Counted from the stretch's first letter, positions 26,901 through 34,112 are shown. The stretch: DNA of 36,024 nt from Alphaproteobacteria bacterium (GCA_030431875.1 JAUIIG010000028.1:1-36024), one strand, 5' to 3'. The notes: generated by a model not told the origin, from the letters alone. A program made the numbers and translations.

Positions 26901-27440
26901 CCGCGTACCGCCATCCAGCGCCACCACGTTGCTCGCCCAACCCGGCACGGTGAAGCGCGCGGTAAGGTCGCACGGCGGCAGCAGCACCAGCTCCACGCCT
27001 TCTCCATGCGCGGCAAGCATCTCCAGCGAGATCTCGCACACGCCCTTGTCCTGCCACCCGCCGTCGAGCGTGCCCATCCGCCCGGCGGAGACCAGCTGGC
27101 ACAGCCGCCCGTAGGCCGCCCGGTCCACCGGGTAAGCTAGGAAAGCCAGCCCCTCCACCGTCTCGATCCGGCAGCCGATCACCGGACGCAGTTTCAGGGT
27201 CTTCGCCTCGCTGTGGATGCGCACCACGCCCGCCATCGAATTGGCATCGGCAATCCCGATAGCATCGTAACCCAGTTGCCGCGCGGTCATCACCAGGTCC
27301 ACCGCATCGGAAGCGCCGCGCAGGAAGCTGAAACAGCTCAGCAGTCCCAGCTCGACGAAAGGCGCGCGTGCAGGCGGCTCGACCGAGTCGGGGTCGAGAC
27401 GGATCGTGCGCTTGTCGGGAGTGAGCGGCGCGTCTGGCAT
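23928..27440 (-). CDS. dnaE2: error-prone DNA polymerase III alpha-type subunit DnaE2 (ImuC)
   Basis: SOS-induced translesion polymerase that works with ImuA and ImuB. From ATG 27440 it has 1170 residues: a PHP-like N-terminal domain (about 30-250), the polymerase core with catalytic PPDIDVDFEHERR (D431, D433), the LRKAMATFRSRG fingers region, and a C-terminal OB fold (VQVSGVVLIRQRPGSAKG). In the PHP region, the usual metal-binding HxH is absent (ELGLLSCFSFLRGAS), so proofreading-like activity is unlikely. The ATG is three bases from a LexA box. It converges on the small-protein gene and diverges from pilZ. Confidence 0.95.
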   Translation of the reverse strand: MPDAPLTPDKRTIRLDPDSVEPPARAPFVELGLLSCFSFLRGASDAVDLVMTARQLGYDAIGIADANSMAGVVRIHSEAKTLKLRPVIGCRIETVEGLAFLAYPVDRAAYGRLCQLVSAGRMGTLDGGWQDKGVCEISLEMLAAHGEGVELVLLPPCDLTARFTVPGWASNVVALDGGTREGLASGDLSDLLPHLVAGLTGLHHLAASYLYAGDDIARIDRLDALARANGLKLLATNDVHYHAPDRRPLQDVMTAIRHKTTVARAGHLLHANAERHLKSPEAMVRLFERWPHAITAARALADTCTFSLDELRYEYPEEIYPEGMGPQEYLEAETWKGAARRYPSGVPDSVRVTLRRELDLIGKLGLARYFLTIKDVVDFARGCDPPILCQGRGSAANSAVCYCLEITSVDPAKHQLLFDRFISEDRNEPPDIDVDFEHERREEVIQYLYRKYGRHRAGLCATVIHYRPRMAVREVGKVMGLSEDVTSALARTVWGSMGREIGEKHVSEIGMDLTDPHLKRVLKLTEQMIGMPRHLGQHVGGFILTQGALTETVPVGNGAMPDRTFIEWDKDDIDALGILKVDVLALGMLTCIRKCLDLLEDHHDRKLTLATVPREDPETYEMLRKGDSLGVFQVESRAQMNMLPRLRPREFYDLVIQVAIVRPGPIQGDMVHPYLKRRRGAEQVVLPAPSPEHGPPDELSSILERTLGVPIFQEQAMKIALDAAKFSGAEANRLRKAMATFRSRGMVHELQELMVGRMISRGYDPDFAERCFNQIKGFGEYGFPESHAASFAHLVYVSSWLKCHFPAAFACGLLNSQPMGFYAPAQIVRDAREHGVEVLPVDVNHSDWDCTLETIGRADDRQQGRLDRHVALRLGLRQVDGLPEHVAASLVAARQAEGPFADVAELRERARIPVSHVERLASADACISLGLSRRQALWDARSLVGAPDLPLFAHAEERDEGAEQGRAVLPKMPLSEEVVADYQTTRLSLKAHPMAFLRASLAERGFVRAADLRDRKFRSMVQVSGVVLIRQRPGSAKGVCFITLEDETGVANVVVWPDLMERQRRVIMGSRLVEVRGRVEYDDEVIHVIAHHMRDATDELHRLSDDLLHAPVARADHVKHPLPPGRHLTSLTSAERQAKAIRPRDMIDDMSNMRGHPRNVRIIPKSRDFH

Positions 27441-27442
27441 TT

Positions 27443-27457
27443 GTTCTTTATATGTTC
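27443..27457 (-). promoter_or_regulatory. LexA (SOS) box at the start of dnaE2
   Basis: GTTCTTTATATGTTC on the plus strand is the alphaproteobacterial LexA direct repeat GTTC-N7-GTTC (GAAC-N7-GAAC on the dnaE2 strand), with no mismatch. It lies two to sixteen bases before the dnaE2 ATG, so LexA would block transcription; dnaE2 mRNA is probably nearly leaderless, or the start lies slightly downstream. Confidence 0.85.
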
Positions 27458-27510
27458 TTATACAGGATTCGCCAAGGTGCCGAAGGTCCACCCCGGCATG
27501 GCAAACGCGC

Positions 27511-27540
27511 GTTAACCCATCTCGTTACAGCGAGTTTAAC
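27511..27540. promoter_or_regulatory. imperfect inverted repeat with TTAACC half-sites before pilZ
   Basis: TTAACC occurs at 27512 and again at 27536, as in CtrA half-sites of alphaproteobacteria (TTAACCAT). The first is followed by CAT, the second by AAC. CTCG (27521) and CGAG (27531) form a small hairpin between them. The half-site spacing does not match the normal TTAA-N7-TTAA CtrA box. Confidence 0.25.
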
Positions 27541-27585
27541 CAACCGGAAGGCAGGCATGCAGGATAACAAAAAGGGGGCTTCGCG

Positions 27586-27975
27586 ATGAAACTGTTCGGC
27601 AACGCAAAACCGGTATCGGCAGCCGAACAACGCAGCAAACCCCGCACCCGCGTGGACTGCTTCGCCACCCTGGCCATGCCCAGCGGCGACCGCACGGGAC
27701 ACCTCTACGACATCTCCACCGACGGTGCCCGCTTCGTCACCGATCACCCGCCTGCCAAGGGCGTCAGCGCCATCCTCGACTGGAACCTGCACGAAGCCTA
27801 CTGCCACGTGATCTGGACCAAGCCGGGCATGTGCGGCGTACAGTTCGACAGGCCCATTCCGGCCAAGGCCGTACAGGACCTGGCCGAGGCAGCGCCCGCC
27901 GGTCCGCGGCTGGTGCATTCGACTGGCGGGAACTCCACTGGCGGCAATGCCCCACCCACCCGCTTCGTCGGCTGA
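27586..27975 (+). CDS. PilZ domain protein (likely c-di-GMP binding)
   Basis: A 129-residue soluble protein consisting mostly of one PilZ domain (about 15-105). The c-di-GMP-binding signature is complete: RSKPRTRVDC gives the RxxxR box (R16-R20), and DISTDGARF gives the D/NxSxxG box (about residue 44). Strand FATLAMPSG and the end VIWTKPGMCGVQFDRPI fit the beta barrel. The C-terminal tail (about 108-129) is Gly/Thr-rich and disordered-looking. PilZ proteins relay c-di-GMP to motility, biofilm or other outputs; the target here is unknown. The ATG follows AAAGGGGG with a seven-base spacer. It is divergent from dnaE2. Confidence 0.88.
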   Translation: MKLFGNAKPVSAAEQRSKPRTRVDCFATLAMPSGDRTGHLYDISTDGARFVTDHPPAKGVSAILDWNLHEAYCHVIWTKPGMCGVQFDRPIPAKAVQDLAEAAPAGPRLVHSTGGNSTGGNAPPTRFVG

Positions 27976-28069
27976 CCTCCTCCCGCGAAACCGAGTAGAC
28001 GTGCGCCGCTGCAAGTGACAAACTCCCCTCCAAGCCGGGCACAGAACCGGCATGAGAGGACGTGTTCAG

Positions 28070-29428
28070 GTGACCCAGAAGACATTCAGTGCCGCAATGG
28101 CAGATGTGCCGCTGCGTCCGTTCCAGATGCTGGTGATCGCCTTCGGCCTCGCGCTGCTGGTGATCGACGGGATTGACCTGCAATCGCTGTCGCTCGTCAC
28201 GCCCGTTATCCTCGAGGAATGGGGCATCGACCGCGCCGAGTTCGGACCTGCCCTCGCGGCATCGCTGTTCGGCATGGGCTTCGGATCATTCTTCGGCGGC
28301 ATGCTGGGCGACCGGCTGGGCCGGCTGAAATCGCTGTTCATTGCCTGCCTGATCTTCAGCGCTTCCACTGCGGCTGCTGCCTATACCAACAGCGTCTGGG
28401 AAATGGCCGCCGTGCGCGCACTGGGCGGCCTCGGCTTCGGCGCGGCCTACCCGAATGCGCTGGCGCTGGTGAGCGACTGGGTGAACGAGAAGTGGCGTCC
28501 GCACTCGATCTCGCTGCTGTCGATTGGCATCCCCGTGGGCATTTCGATCAGCGCGGCGGTGATCCCCTACCTGCTGCCCGAATATGGCTGGCGCGGCGCC
28601 TTCCTGATCTTCGCGGGCGGATCGGTCGCACTCGCCGTGATCGTCGTGCTCGTGCTGCGCGAGCCGCCGGGCTTCCTGCTGGCGCGCGGCAACAGGGAAA
28701 AGGCACAGAAGAACGCTGCGCTGGTGATAGACCCCGCCATCGAACTGCTGCCCGAAACCGAGAGCAACGACGCCAAGGCACCCGGCGAGAGGATCGGCAC
28801 CTTCCACCGCAGCAACCTGCGGCTCAACATTGCCATGGTGATCAGCTTTTCGGCCGCCACAACGCTGGTCTACGGCCTGCTCAACTGGACGCCGGAACTG
28901 CTGACGACGGCAGGCTTCACGCTGGAACAGGCCGTGCGGGCAAGCTTCTGGCAGGGCAACCTGTCGATCGTCGGCGGACTGATCGCGGGCCTGCTGGCGC
29001 GGTCTTTCGGATCGAAGGCCGTCATCATTGGCGGTGCGACAGCTATCCTCGCCAATATCGTGGTGCTGGGCGTGGTGGTCGAGGGGCTCGACGGCCCTCC
29101 GACACCCAATGAAGTCACCGCCATTGTCCTGCTCGAAGGCCTCGCCGTGGGGCTGGTCAGCATGATGATAACCCTGTTCTACGTGGTCATGGCGCACGGC
29201 TATCCGGCCAGTTGCCGCTCTGGCGGGATCGGCTTCATCCTTGCCGCCGGCCGCATCTTCGCCATCGCCATGGTCTTCTACGGCGGCACGCTGATCAGCA
29301 TGGGCGGCGAGGACAGCTTCGTCTGGTACTTCGGCACCCTGTCAGCCATCGCCGTGATGGTGTTCGCCGCCGCCTTCATCATTGACCGCCATGTCGGACC
29401 CGCTCGCAAGGAGGAGCAAAGCGCATGA
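28070..29428 (+). CDS. MFS transporter, aromatic acid:H+ symporter-like
   Basis: An inner-membrane transporter of 452 residues with about 12 membrane segments. Residues 33-36 (DGID) in the first helix and MFS motif A GMLGDRLGRLK (about 78-88) match the aromatic acid:H+ symporter (AAHS) subfamily, in which the DGxD in TM1 is important. These proteins take up benzoates, hydroxybenzoates and related acids. I chose GTG 28070, preceded by GAGAGGA at nine bases; an ATG at 28052 is in frame but has no ribosome site. The TGA overlaps the ATG of the dioxygenase gene, so both are probably one operon, and the transporter probably imports the dioxygenase substrate. Confidence 0.85.
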   Translation: MTQKTFSAAMADVPLRPFQMLVIAFGLALLVIDGIDLQSLSLVTPVILEEWGIDRAEFGPALAASLFGMGFGSFFGGMLGDRLGRLKSLFIACLIFSASTAAAAYTNSVWEMAAVRALGGLGFGAAYPNALALVSDWVNEKWRPHSISLLSIGIPVGISISAAVIPYLLPEYGWRGAFLIFAGGSVALAVIVVLVLREPPGFLLARGNREKAQKNAALVIDPAIELLPETESNDAKAPGERIGTFHRSNLRLNIAMVISFSAATTLVYGLLNWTPELLTTAGFTLEQAVRASFWQGNLSIVGGLIAGLLARSFGSKAVIIGGATAILANIVVLGVVVEGLDGPPTPNEVTAIVLLEGLAVGLVSMMITLFYVVMAHGYPASCRSGGIGFILAAGRIFAIAMVFYGGTLISMGGEDSFVWYFGTLSAIAVMVFAAAFIIDRHVGPARKEEQSA

Positions 29429-30327
29429 CCGTTATCGCCGGACGCCGGATCAGCCCGCAGGTTGCTGCAGGCGAGTATTCCCACTTCACCGCCACGCCCT
29501 ATTCGGGTGCGCTGGGCGCCGTGATCGAAGGCGTGGACCTGTCGCAGGACCTTGATGACGAGACCATTGCCGAGATCCGCCAGGCGCTGATCGACTACCA
29601 GGTGATCTTCTTCCGCGGACAGGAGCTGACGCCCGAACAGCACCTGGCCTTCGCCAAGCGCTTTGGCACGCTAAACCAGCACGACCAGGTGAAGGGGATG
29701 GAGGAATACCCCGACATCATCGAGGTGCGGCAGGAAGCCACCGACACGCGCAATTTCGGCGGGGCCTGGCACGGCGATGTGACCTACCTGCCCGAACCGC
29801 CGCTGGGCTCGATCCTCTATGCCAAGGAAGTCCCGCCCGTCGGCGGCGATACGCTGTGGTCGAACCTCTACATCGCCTATGAAGACCTGTCGCCGGGCAT
29901 GCGCGCCATGCTCGATCCGCTGACCGTGGTGCACACGCCGGCGCTGATCTACGGCACCAGGTCGATGGACTGGAGCAAGGACTCCTCGATGAACTCGTCC
30001 CCGACAGAGGCGGCGCATTACGAAGTCGAGCACCCGCTGGTGCGCGTGCACCCGGAAAGCGGGCGCAAGCTGTTCTACGTCAGCGGTGCCTACACCCCGC
30101 GTTTCAAGGACATGACCGAAGAGGAAAGCACGCCGCTGATCGACTACCTGATGTACCAGGCGACGCGTGAGCCCTTCACCTGCCGCTGGCGCTGGCGGGC
30201 CGGCGACGTGGCCTTCTGGGACAACCGCGCGACGCTGCACTACGCGCTCAACGACTATCACGGACATCGGCGGGTGATGCACCGGGTGACGATCAACGGT
30301 GAAAGGCCGGTGGGGATTGGGGGTTAG
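29425..30327 (+). CDS. TauD/TfdA family Fe(II)/2-oxoglutarate-dependent dioxygenase
   Basis: A 300-residue enzyme. The Fe(II) facial triad is visible as H116-x-D118 (AWHGDVTY) and the distal His in WDNRATLHYA (H272), with a 2-oxoglutarate-binding arginine in HRRVMHR. These enzymes hydroxylate taurine, alkyl sulfates, or aryloxyalkanoates such as 2,4-D, releasing sulfite, an aldehyde or a phenol. An internal VVHTPALIYG and the GAYTPRFKDM loop are typical. The overlap with the AAHS-type transporter gene (ATGA) favours an organic acid, possibly an aryloxyacid or related aromatic, over taurine; this is inference. No ring-cleavage genes are nearby. Confidence 0.9.
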   Translation: MTVIAGRRISPQVAAGEYSHFTATPYSGALGAVIEGVDLSQDLDDETIAEIRQALIDYQVIFFRGQELTPEQHLAFAKRFGTLNQHDQVKGMEEYPDIIEVRQEATDTRNFGGAWHGDVTYLPEPPLGSILYAKEVPPVGGDTLWSNLYIAYEDLSPGMRAMLDPLTVVHTPALIYGTRSMDWSKDSSMNSSPTEAAHYEVEHPLVRVHPESGRKLFYVSGAYTPRFKDMTEEESTPLIDYLMYQATREPFTCRWRWRAGDVAFWDNRATLHYALNDYHGHRRVMHRVTINGERPVGIGG

Positions 30328-30342
30328 GCACTAGGCCCCGCC

Positions 30343-30858
30343 GTGGCCAGCCTCGTTTTCTCGCGTATCATCGCCTCGTTACGGCGGGTTCCTGACCGAA
30401 GCGACTGGCAACAAACAGCATTGACGGTGACCGTGCTCACGCCGCTGTTGGCGGTGTGCGTCCTGGGTAGCGCAACGATGCATTGGCAACCGACGTTCGA
30501 CGCTGGCACACTTCGGCTGGCACTAGTGGCTCTGTTCGCTCCGGCATTCGGCGAAGAATTGCTGTTTCGTGCCGCACTGATTCCGCGACGCGGTGCCGAT
30601 CAAGATGCGATGCCGACTATGCCAGTGTTGGCGCAAACCGTGGCTTTCGTCCTTTGGCATCCATTGCAGGTGTTGCTGTTCGGCGGAGCGAGAGCCGTGA
30701 TGTTCCTTGATCCGTTTTTCCTGCTCGCCACGGCCTTGCTCGGCTTGGCCTGCGGGAGGCTTTACTGGGTGACACAGTCGGTATGGCCTCCTGTAGCGGT
30801 GCACTGGCTGGTCGTCGTCGGCTGGAAGGCACTGGCAGGCGGTCCTGCACTCGTCTGA
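30343..30858 (+). CDS. CPBP (Abi/CAAX-protease-like) intramembrane protein
   Basis: A 171-residue membrane protein with about five hydrophobic segments. The CPBP motifs are present: EELLFR (E71, E72, R76) and two later histidines in FVLWHPLQ (H106) and VAVHWLVV (H154), which together form the proposed glutamate/histidine active site of this metal-independent protease family. Substrate is unknown; relatives act in protein maturation, bacteriocin immunity or prenylated peptide processing. The start is taken as GTG 30343, without a clear ribosome site. It begins 15 bases after the dioxygenase stop but uses less GC-rich codons, so it may be a separate acquisition. Confidence 0.75.
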   Translation: MASLVFSRIIASLRRVPDRSDWQQTALTVTVLTPLLAVCVLGSATMHWQPTFDAGTLRLALVALFAPAFGEELLFRAALIPRRGADQDAMPTMPVLAQTVAFVLWHPLQVLLFGGARAVMFLDPFFLLATALLGLACGRLYWVTQSVWPPVAVHWLVVVGWKALAGGPALV

Positions 30859-31217
30859 GTTCAGACAAATGGTCGGTGGGAGTTGCGGGGCCTTAATCCC
30901 TGTCCGTCACCCCGGTCTTGATCCGGGGTCTGGCTGTCTTTGAAGGGACGAAAGAAGCCCTATCCCGACTCGGAGGCCGCGATGACGTTGGGGGTGATTT
31001 GCCTGCCGTCATCTGACCTTTCCTACAGCCTGCACACGCGCCCAATGTCCCTGCGGTTCTTTGCAATTGTCGGTTCGGGGGTGTCGGGATGCGCGGCTTC
31101 CGCGCACAAGCGTCAACTTTGCATCTCGGTCAATAGGCGCGGTTTTCTGCGGATTTGCGGGTGCTCGGGGCGATCGTCACGATGTCAACTTCGTCGTGCT
31201 CGCGCGGGTGTGCAGCT
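30859..31217. other. 359-base gap between CPBP and imuB genes
   Basis: The convergent genes on both sides end here. It contains a dispersed-type repeat (30905-30987). The rest (30988-31217) has no good coding frame. GTCAACTT occurs at about 31111 and 31183. I see no terminator with a T tract; the rest of the region holds nothing I can name. Confidence 0.5.
30905..30987. repeat. dispersed palindromic repeat of alphaproteobacterial type
   Basis: ACCCCGG (30909-30915), TCTTGAT, CCGGGGT (30923-30929) is a perfect hairpin. The unit starts CGTCA and ends TGACG (30983-30987), a terminal inverted pair, a layout familiar from short intergenic repeats of Sphingomonadales and other alphaproteobacteria. 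Only one copy is in this window, so the repeat nature is inferred from the pattern. Confidence 0.55.
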
Positions 31218-32768
31218 TCACCCGAACAGCCCCTGCAAATACCAGTCCGGCATCCCCCCGCGCCCGTCGTCGGGCAAGCCGTTGCGGTAGATCCAGTAGC
31301 GGCGGCCGTTCTCGTCCTCGATGCGGTAGTAGTCGCGCAGGCGGGTGGAGCCGCGTTCGCGCCACCATTCGGGGGCGATGCGTTCGGGGCCTTCGACGCG
31401 AGTGACTTCGCAAACCTCTCCCCGCCAGCGGAAGCGGCGCGGATAGCCTTCGGGTGCGGCGTAGAGCACGGATATGCGTTCGGGCCGGTCGAGCAGCTTG
31501 AGCGGCCGCGTGTGGAAGGCCAATTCGCCTTGCGAGACGGGTTCGGGCTCCAGCGGCGGTTGCCAGCCCTGCGCACGTTCGGGGATGTGGCTGGCGCGCG
31601 GCACAGGACGCTGCACCGCATGCTTGCCCAGCCGCGCGGTGAGCCGGTCGATGCAGGCGGCAAGCGAGGTGCCGTGGCTTTCGGCTGCGCCTTCAAGGTC
31701 GGCTTGCCCGAGCTTCAGCGGTTCCGACCAGCTCGCGCGCAGCCGCAGCATCTCGATCCCGAAGCCCGCCTCCACATCGTCGAGCCGGTCGGCGAACAGG
31801 CGGCAGATATGCGCCGCGTCACGGGTAGCGGCGGCGAGTTCGAGGTCGCGCAGCAACACTTCGCCATCGACCCGCCACATGCCAAGTTGCAGGCGGCGGG
31901 CGCCCTCGCCCCTCGCCTCCAGCGCGCGGGCCATGTCGGCAGCAAGGTCCTGCACCACCTGGTCGAGCAGCTGGCGATGGCGGATCGGCTCCATCAAGCG
32001 GCGCTGCACCATGGGCATGGTGACGGGAACCACGGGCAGCAGCGGTTCGGGCACGCGGCCCAGCAACTGGTCCAGCCGGATCAGCGGATTGGCCGAGGGC
32101 GAGCGGCGGGTGCGGAAGCGGCGTTGCAGCTTGTCCCGCCCGGCCCGGCCTTCCTCGATATCGGCGAGGTCGTGCATGCGTTTCAGGCCGAGGCGGCGCA
32201 GCACCAGCAACACGTCGTTGTCGAGCCGCAGGGCTGCCACCGGCAAGTCGGCCAGCCGCGACACCGCATCGTCGTCGCTGGCAAGGATCGTCCTGTCCAC
32301 AGCGAAATGGGCCAGCGCCCAGGCGGCCCCGGCAGTCGGCGCAATGGCGCTGCGCACGCCGAGGCCGCGCGCGGCGCAGCGGGTGGCAACGTCGGCCAGG
32401 AGCCGCGCCTCACCGCCGAACAGGTGGGCGACCGCAGTCACGTCCACCAGCACGCCATCGGGCGGGTCGATCGCGCTCCACGGCCCCCAACGCTGCGCCC
32501 AGATCGCCAGCCGTTCGAGGAAGGCGAGGTCACCCGCCGGGTCTGCCGGACGCACGTCGAGCGCGGGGCAGAGCGTGCGCGCATCGGCCAGCATCATCCC
32601 CTTGGTCACACCTTCCGCCCGCGCGGCATGATTGGGCGCTTCCACCCGCGGGCCGTGCGCGGTCTCGACGATCAGCGCCAGCGGAGCGGCGTCAGCCCCT
32701 TCCCCGGGCGCGCAGTTTTCGGAATGGCGCCAGCGATCAAGCGCCAGTTGCGCGCACCAGATCGCCAT
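31218..32768 (-). CDS. imuB: ImuB, DinB-like (Y-family) mutasome subunit
   Basis: Non-catalytic Y-family protein that tethers DnaE2 (ImuC) to the sliding clamp in SOS mutagenesis. From ATG 32768 it has 516 residues; an ATG at 32822 would include the preceding PPRRI strand, a plausible alternative, but overlaps imuA further. The N-terminal RRIMAIWCAQLALDRW lacks the catalytic aspartates of true Y polymerases, as in known ImuB. PADPAGDLAFLERLAIWAQRWGP and DVTAVAHLFGG match the family. QGELAF (residues 413-418) fits the beta-clamp-binding motif QxxLxF. It overlaps the end of imuA by 32 bases and is probably expressed with it from one SOS promoter. Confidence 0.9.
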   Translation of the reverse strand: MAIWCAQLALDRWRHSENCAPGEGADAAPLALIVETAHGPRVEAPNHAARAEGVTKGMMLADARTLCPALDVRPADPAGDLAFLERLAIWAQRWGPWSAIDPPDGVLVDVTAVAHLFGGEARLLADVATRCAARGLGVRSAIAPTAGAAWALAHFAVDRTILASDDDAVSRLADLPVAALRLDNDVLLVLRRLGLKRMHDLADIEEGRAGRDKLQRRFRTRRSPSANPLIRLDQLLGRVPEPLLPVVPVTMPMVQRRLMEPIRHRQLLDQVVQDLAADMARALEARGEGARRLQLGMWRVDGEVLLRDLELAAATRDAAHICRLFADRLDDVEAGFGIEMLRLRASWSEPLKLGQADLEGAAESHGTSLAACIDRLTARLGKHAVQRPVPRASHIPERAQGWQPPLEPEPVSQGELAFHTRPLKLLDRPERISVLYAAPEGYPRRFRWRGEVCEVTRVEGPERIAPEWWRERGSTRLRDYYRIEDENGRRYWIYRNGLPDDGRGGMPDWYLQGLFG

Positions 32769-33468
32769 GATCCGGCGCGGCGGGGCTGGCGATGCGCTGG
32801 GCGCTGAGGCGGTCAGGCTCATCGCGCAGGATCCATTCTCCGGGCAGGTGGGAGCGGGCGCGGAACAGTTCGGCCTGCCAGGCGGCGCGGCCGGGCGCGG
32901 CGACGTTCCAGCGCGGCGGGGAGCTGGGGGCAGAGGCCAGCTGCCAGCGCATGCGCGCCGAGCTGAGGTCTGCCGCGGCATCGAGCCGCACCAGCAGCAA
33001 GGGTACGCCGTGTTTCTCCGCCGTCAGGCTGAGGCGGCGCGAAGCGGTGAAGTCGAGCGCCCTGGGATTGCCCGCAAGCTCTCCCACCACGGCGGCAAGG
33101 TCACGGCAGCGCAGCCCCTCCTCCATGGCGAACAGCGCATCCTCCGGCGTCTTGGTAGCGACATGGACCACGCGGTGGCGCAGCCCTTCCGGCAGTCCTG
33201 CACGGTATGGTCGTCCGCCCAGCCGGATCGCGCGGGCATCCTGCACCCACAGCACACTGCGCTCCTCCAGCGAGGCGCTGTTCGCCCCCTCCAGCACCTG
33301 GCGGGCGAAGGCCAGCGCCGCCCCGGCTCCGCTCGCCTCTGCGGCGGGGGCAAATATCTCGCTGTGCAGCGGCAGCGGCAGGCCCGGCTGCCAACGGGGG
33401 TTGCTGGCAGCACGACCGGCCAGCTCCGCCGCCCGCGACAAGGCCTGGGGCAGTGTGCTGGTATCCAT
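32737..33468 (-). CDS. imuA: ImuA, RecA-like mutasome accessory protein
   Basis: Small RecA/SulA-like protein required for ImuB/DnaE2-dependent SOS mutagenesis; its exact role is not settled. The 243-residue protein has LPLHSEIFAP near residue 31, a central block VLWVQDARAIRLGGRPYRAGL and later VVHVATKTPEDALFAMEEGLRC, which fit ImuA. The P-loop of RecA is not obvious here. The ATG at 33468 lies 18 bases from a perfect LexA box. The order imuA-imuB is the usual one, while dnaE2 is 3.8 kb away on the same strand. Confidence 0.88.
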   Translation of the reverse strand: MDTSTLPQALSRAAELAGRAASNPRWQPGLPLPLHSEIFAPAAEASGAGAALAFARQVLEGANSASLEERSVLWVQDARAIRLGGRPYRAGLPEGLRHRVVHVATKTPEDALFAMEEGLRCRDLAAVVGELAGNPRALDFTASRRLSLTAEKHGVPLLLVRLDAAADLSSARMRWQLASAPSSPPRWNVAAPGRAAWQAELFRARSHLPGEWILRDEPDRLSAQRIASPAAPDHGDLVRATGA

Positions 33469-33485
33469 ACCGAATCGACTCCTGT

Positions 33486-33500
33486 GTTCCCTTTATGTTC
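33486..33500 (-). promoter_or_regulatory. LexA (SOS) box upstream of imuA
   Basis: GTTCCCTTTATGTTC is a perfect GTTC-N7-GTTC direct repeat, and its spacer (CCTTTAT) resembles that of the dnaE2 box (TTTATAT). It ends 17 bases upstream of the imuA ATG on the plus-strand map and 73 bases before the divergent flavoprotein gene. Confidence 0.85.
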
Positions 33501-33572
33501 CGATATGGCATTCAGGGCAAGTCCGGAACTTCACCCCTCCCCAATCCATTGGTTAGGCAAAGGAGACTTGCA

Positions 33573-34040
33573 ATGAGCACCCCCGACGAACTCAAGACCC
33601 GCTTCTGGAACGCCCTGGCTAACAGCCCCTTCCTGTTCCTGCAGCTGGACAGTGCACCCGAAAAGGCCGTGCCGATGACCGCGCAGCTGGACAAGGACGC
33701 CGACAGCGCGATCTGGTTCTTTACCACGCGCGACCATGGCCTTGCCCGCATGGGGCGCGCCACCGCGACCTTCGCGGGCAAGGACCATGAGATGTTCGCC
33801 CGCTTCTCCGGCGTGCTGACCGAGGAAACCAGCCGCGAACGGCTGGACCAGCACTGGAGCTCGCCGATCGCGGCGTGGTTCGACGGCAAGGACGACCCGA
33901 ACCTGCTGCTGCTGCGCATGGACCTGGGCCAGGCCGAAATCTGGAACAGCGACATGGGCTTTATCGACAATGCCAAGATGCTGCTGGGCTTCGACAGCCG
34001 CGAAGAAGCCAGGGAGGAGCACGCCGAAGTCATGCTCTGA
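33573..34040 (+). CDS. PNPOx-fold flavoprotein, general stress protein 26-like
   Basis: A 155-residue soluble protein with the split-barrel FMN-binding fold of the pyridoxamine phosphate oxidase-like family: FWNALANSPFLFLQLD, VPMTAQLDKDADSAIWFFTTRDHGLARM, and HEMFARFSGVLTEE, followed by AAWFDGKDDPNLLLLRMDLGQAEIWN. This layout matches the general stress protein 26 subgroup; such proteins bind FMN or F420 but the reaction is often unknown. The ATG is preceded by AAAGGAG with a seven-base spacer, so it is probably well translated. It is divergent from imuA with a 104-base gap holding the LexA box, and ends at a bidirectional-looking terminator. Confidence 0.85.
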   Translation: MSTPDELKTRFWNALANSPFLFLQLDSAPEKAVPMTAQLDKDADSAIWFFTTRDHGLARMGRATATFAGKDHEMFARFSGVLTEETSRERLDQHWSSPIAAWFDGKDDPNLLLLRMDLGQAEIWNSDMGFIDNAKMLLGFDSREEAREEHAEVML

Positions 34041-34060
34041 CGCACAACTCATCTACAAAA

Positions 34061-34096
34061 GGAAAGGCCGCCACCCGCGAGGGCAGCGGCCTTTTC
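34061..34096. terminator. bidirectional terminator between the flavoprotein and NSS transporter genes
   Basis: AAAGGCCGC (34063-34071) pairs with GCGGCCTTT (34086-34094), with TTTTC after it on the plus strand and TTTCCTTTT on the minus strand. It can stop transcription from both converging genes. Confidence 0.88.
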
Positions 34097-34112
34097 TCAT
34101 GGTCAGACCAGA

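Noticed and set aside
25425-27140. 571-codon plus-strand open frame over dnaE2
   Set aside because: Mirror of the dnaE2 coding frame; low-complexity HxxHxxQ composition and no ribosome site.
31130-31696. 188-codon minus-strand frame spanning the imuB end and the gap
   Set aside because: It overlaps the C-terminal part of imuB in a different frame and has Ala/Pro/Arg-rich composition typical of an artefact.
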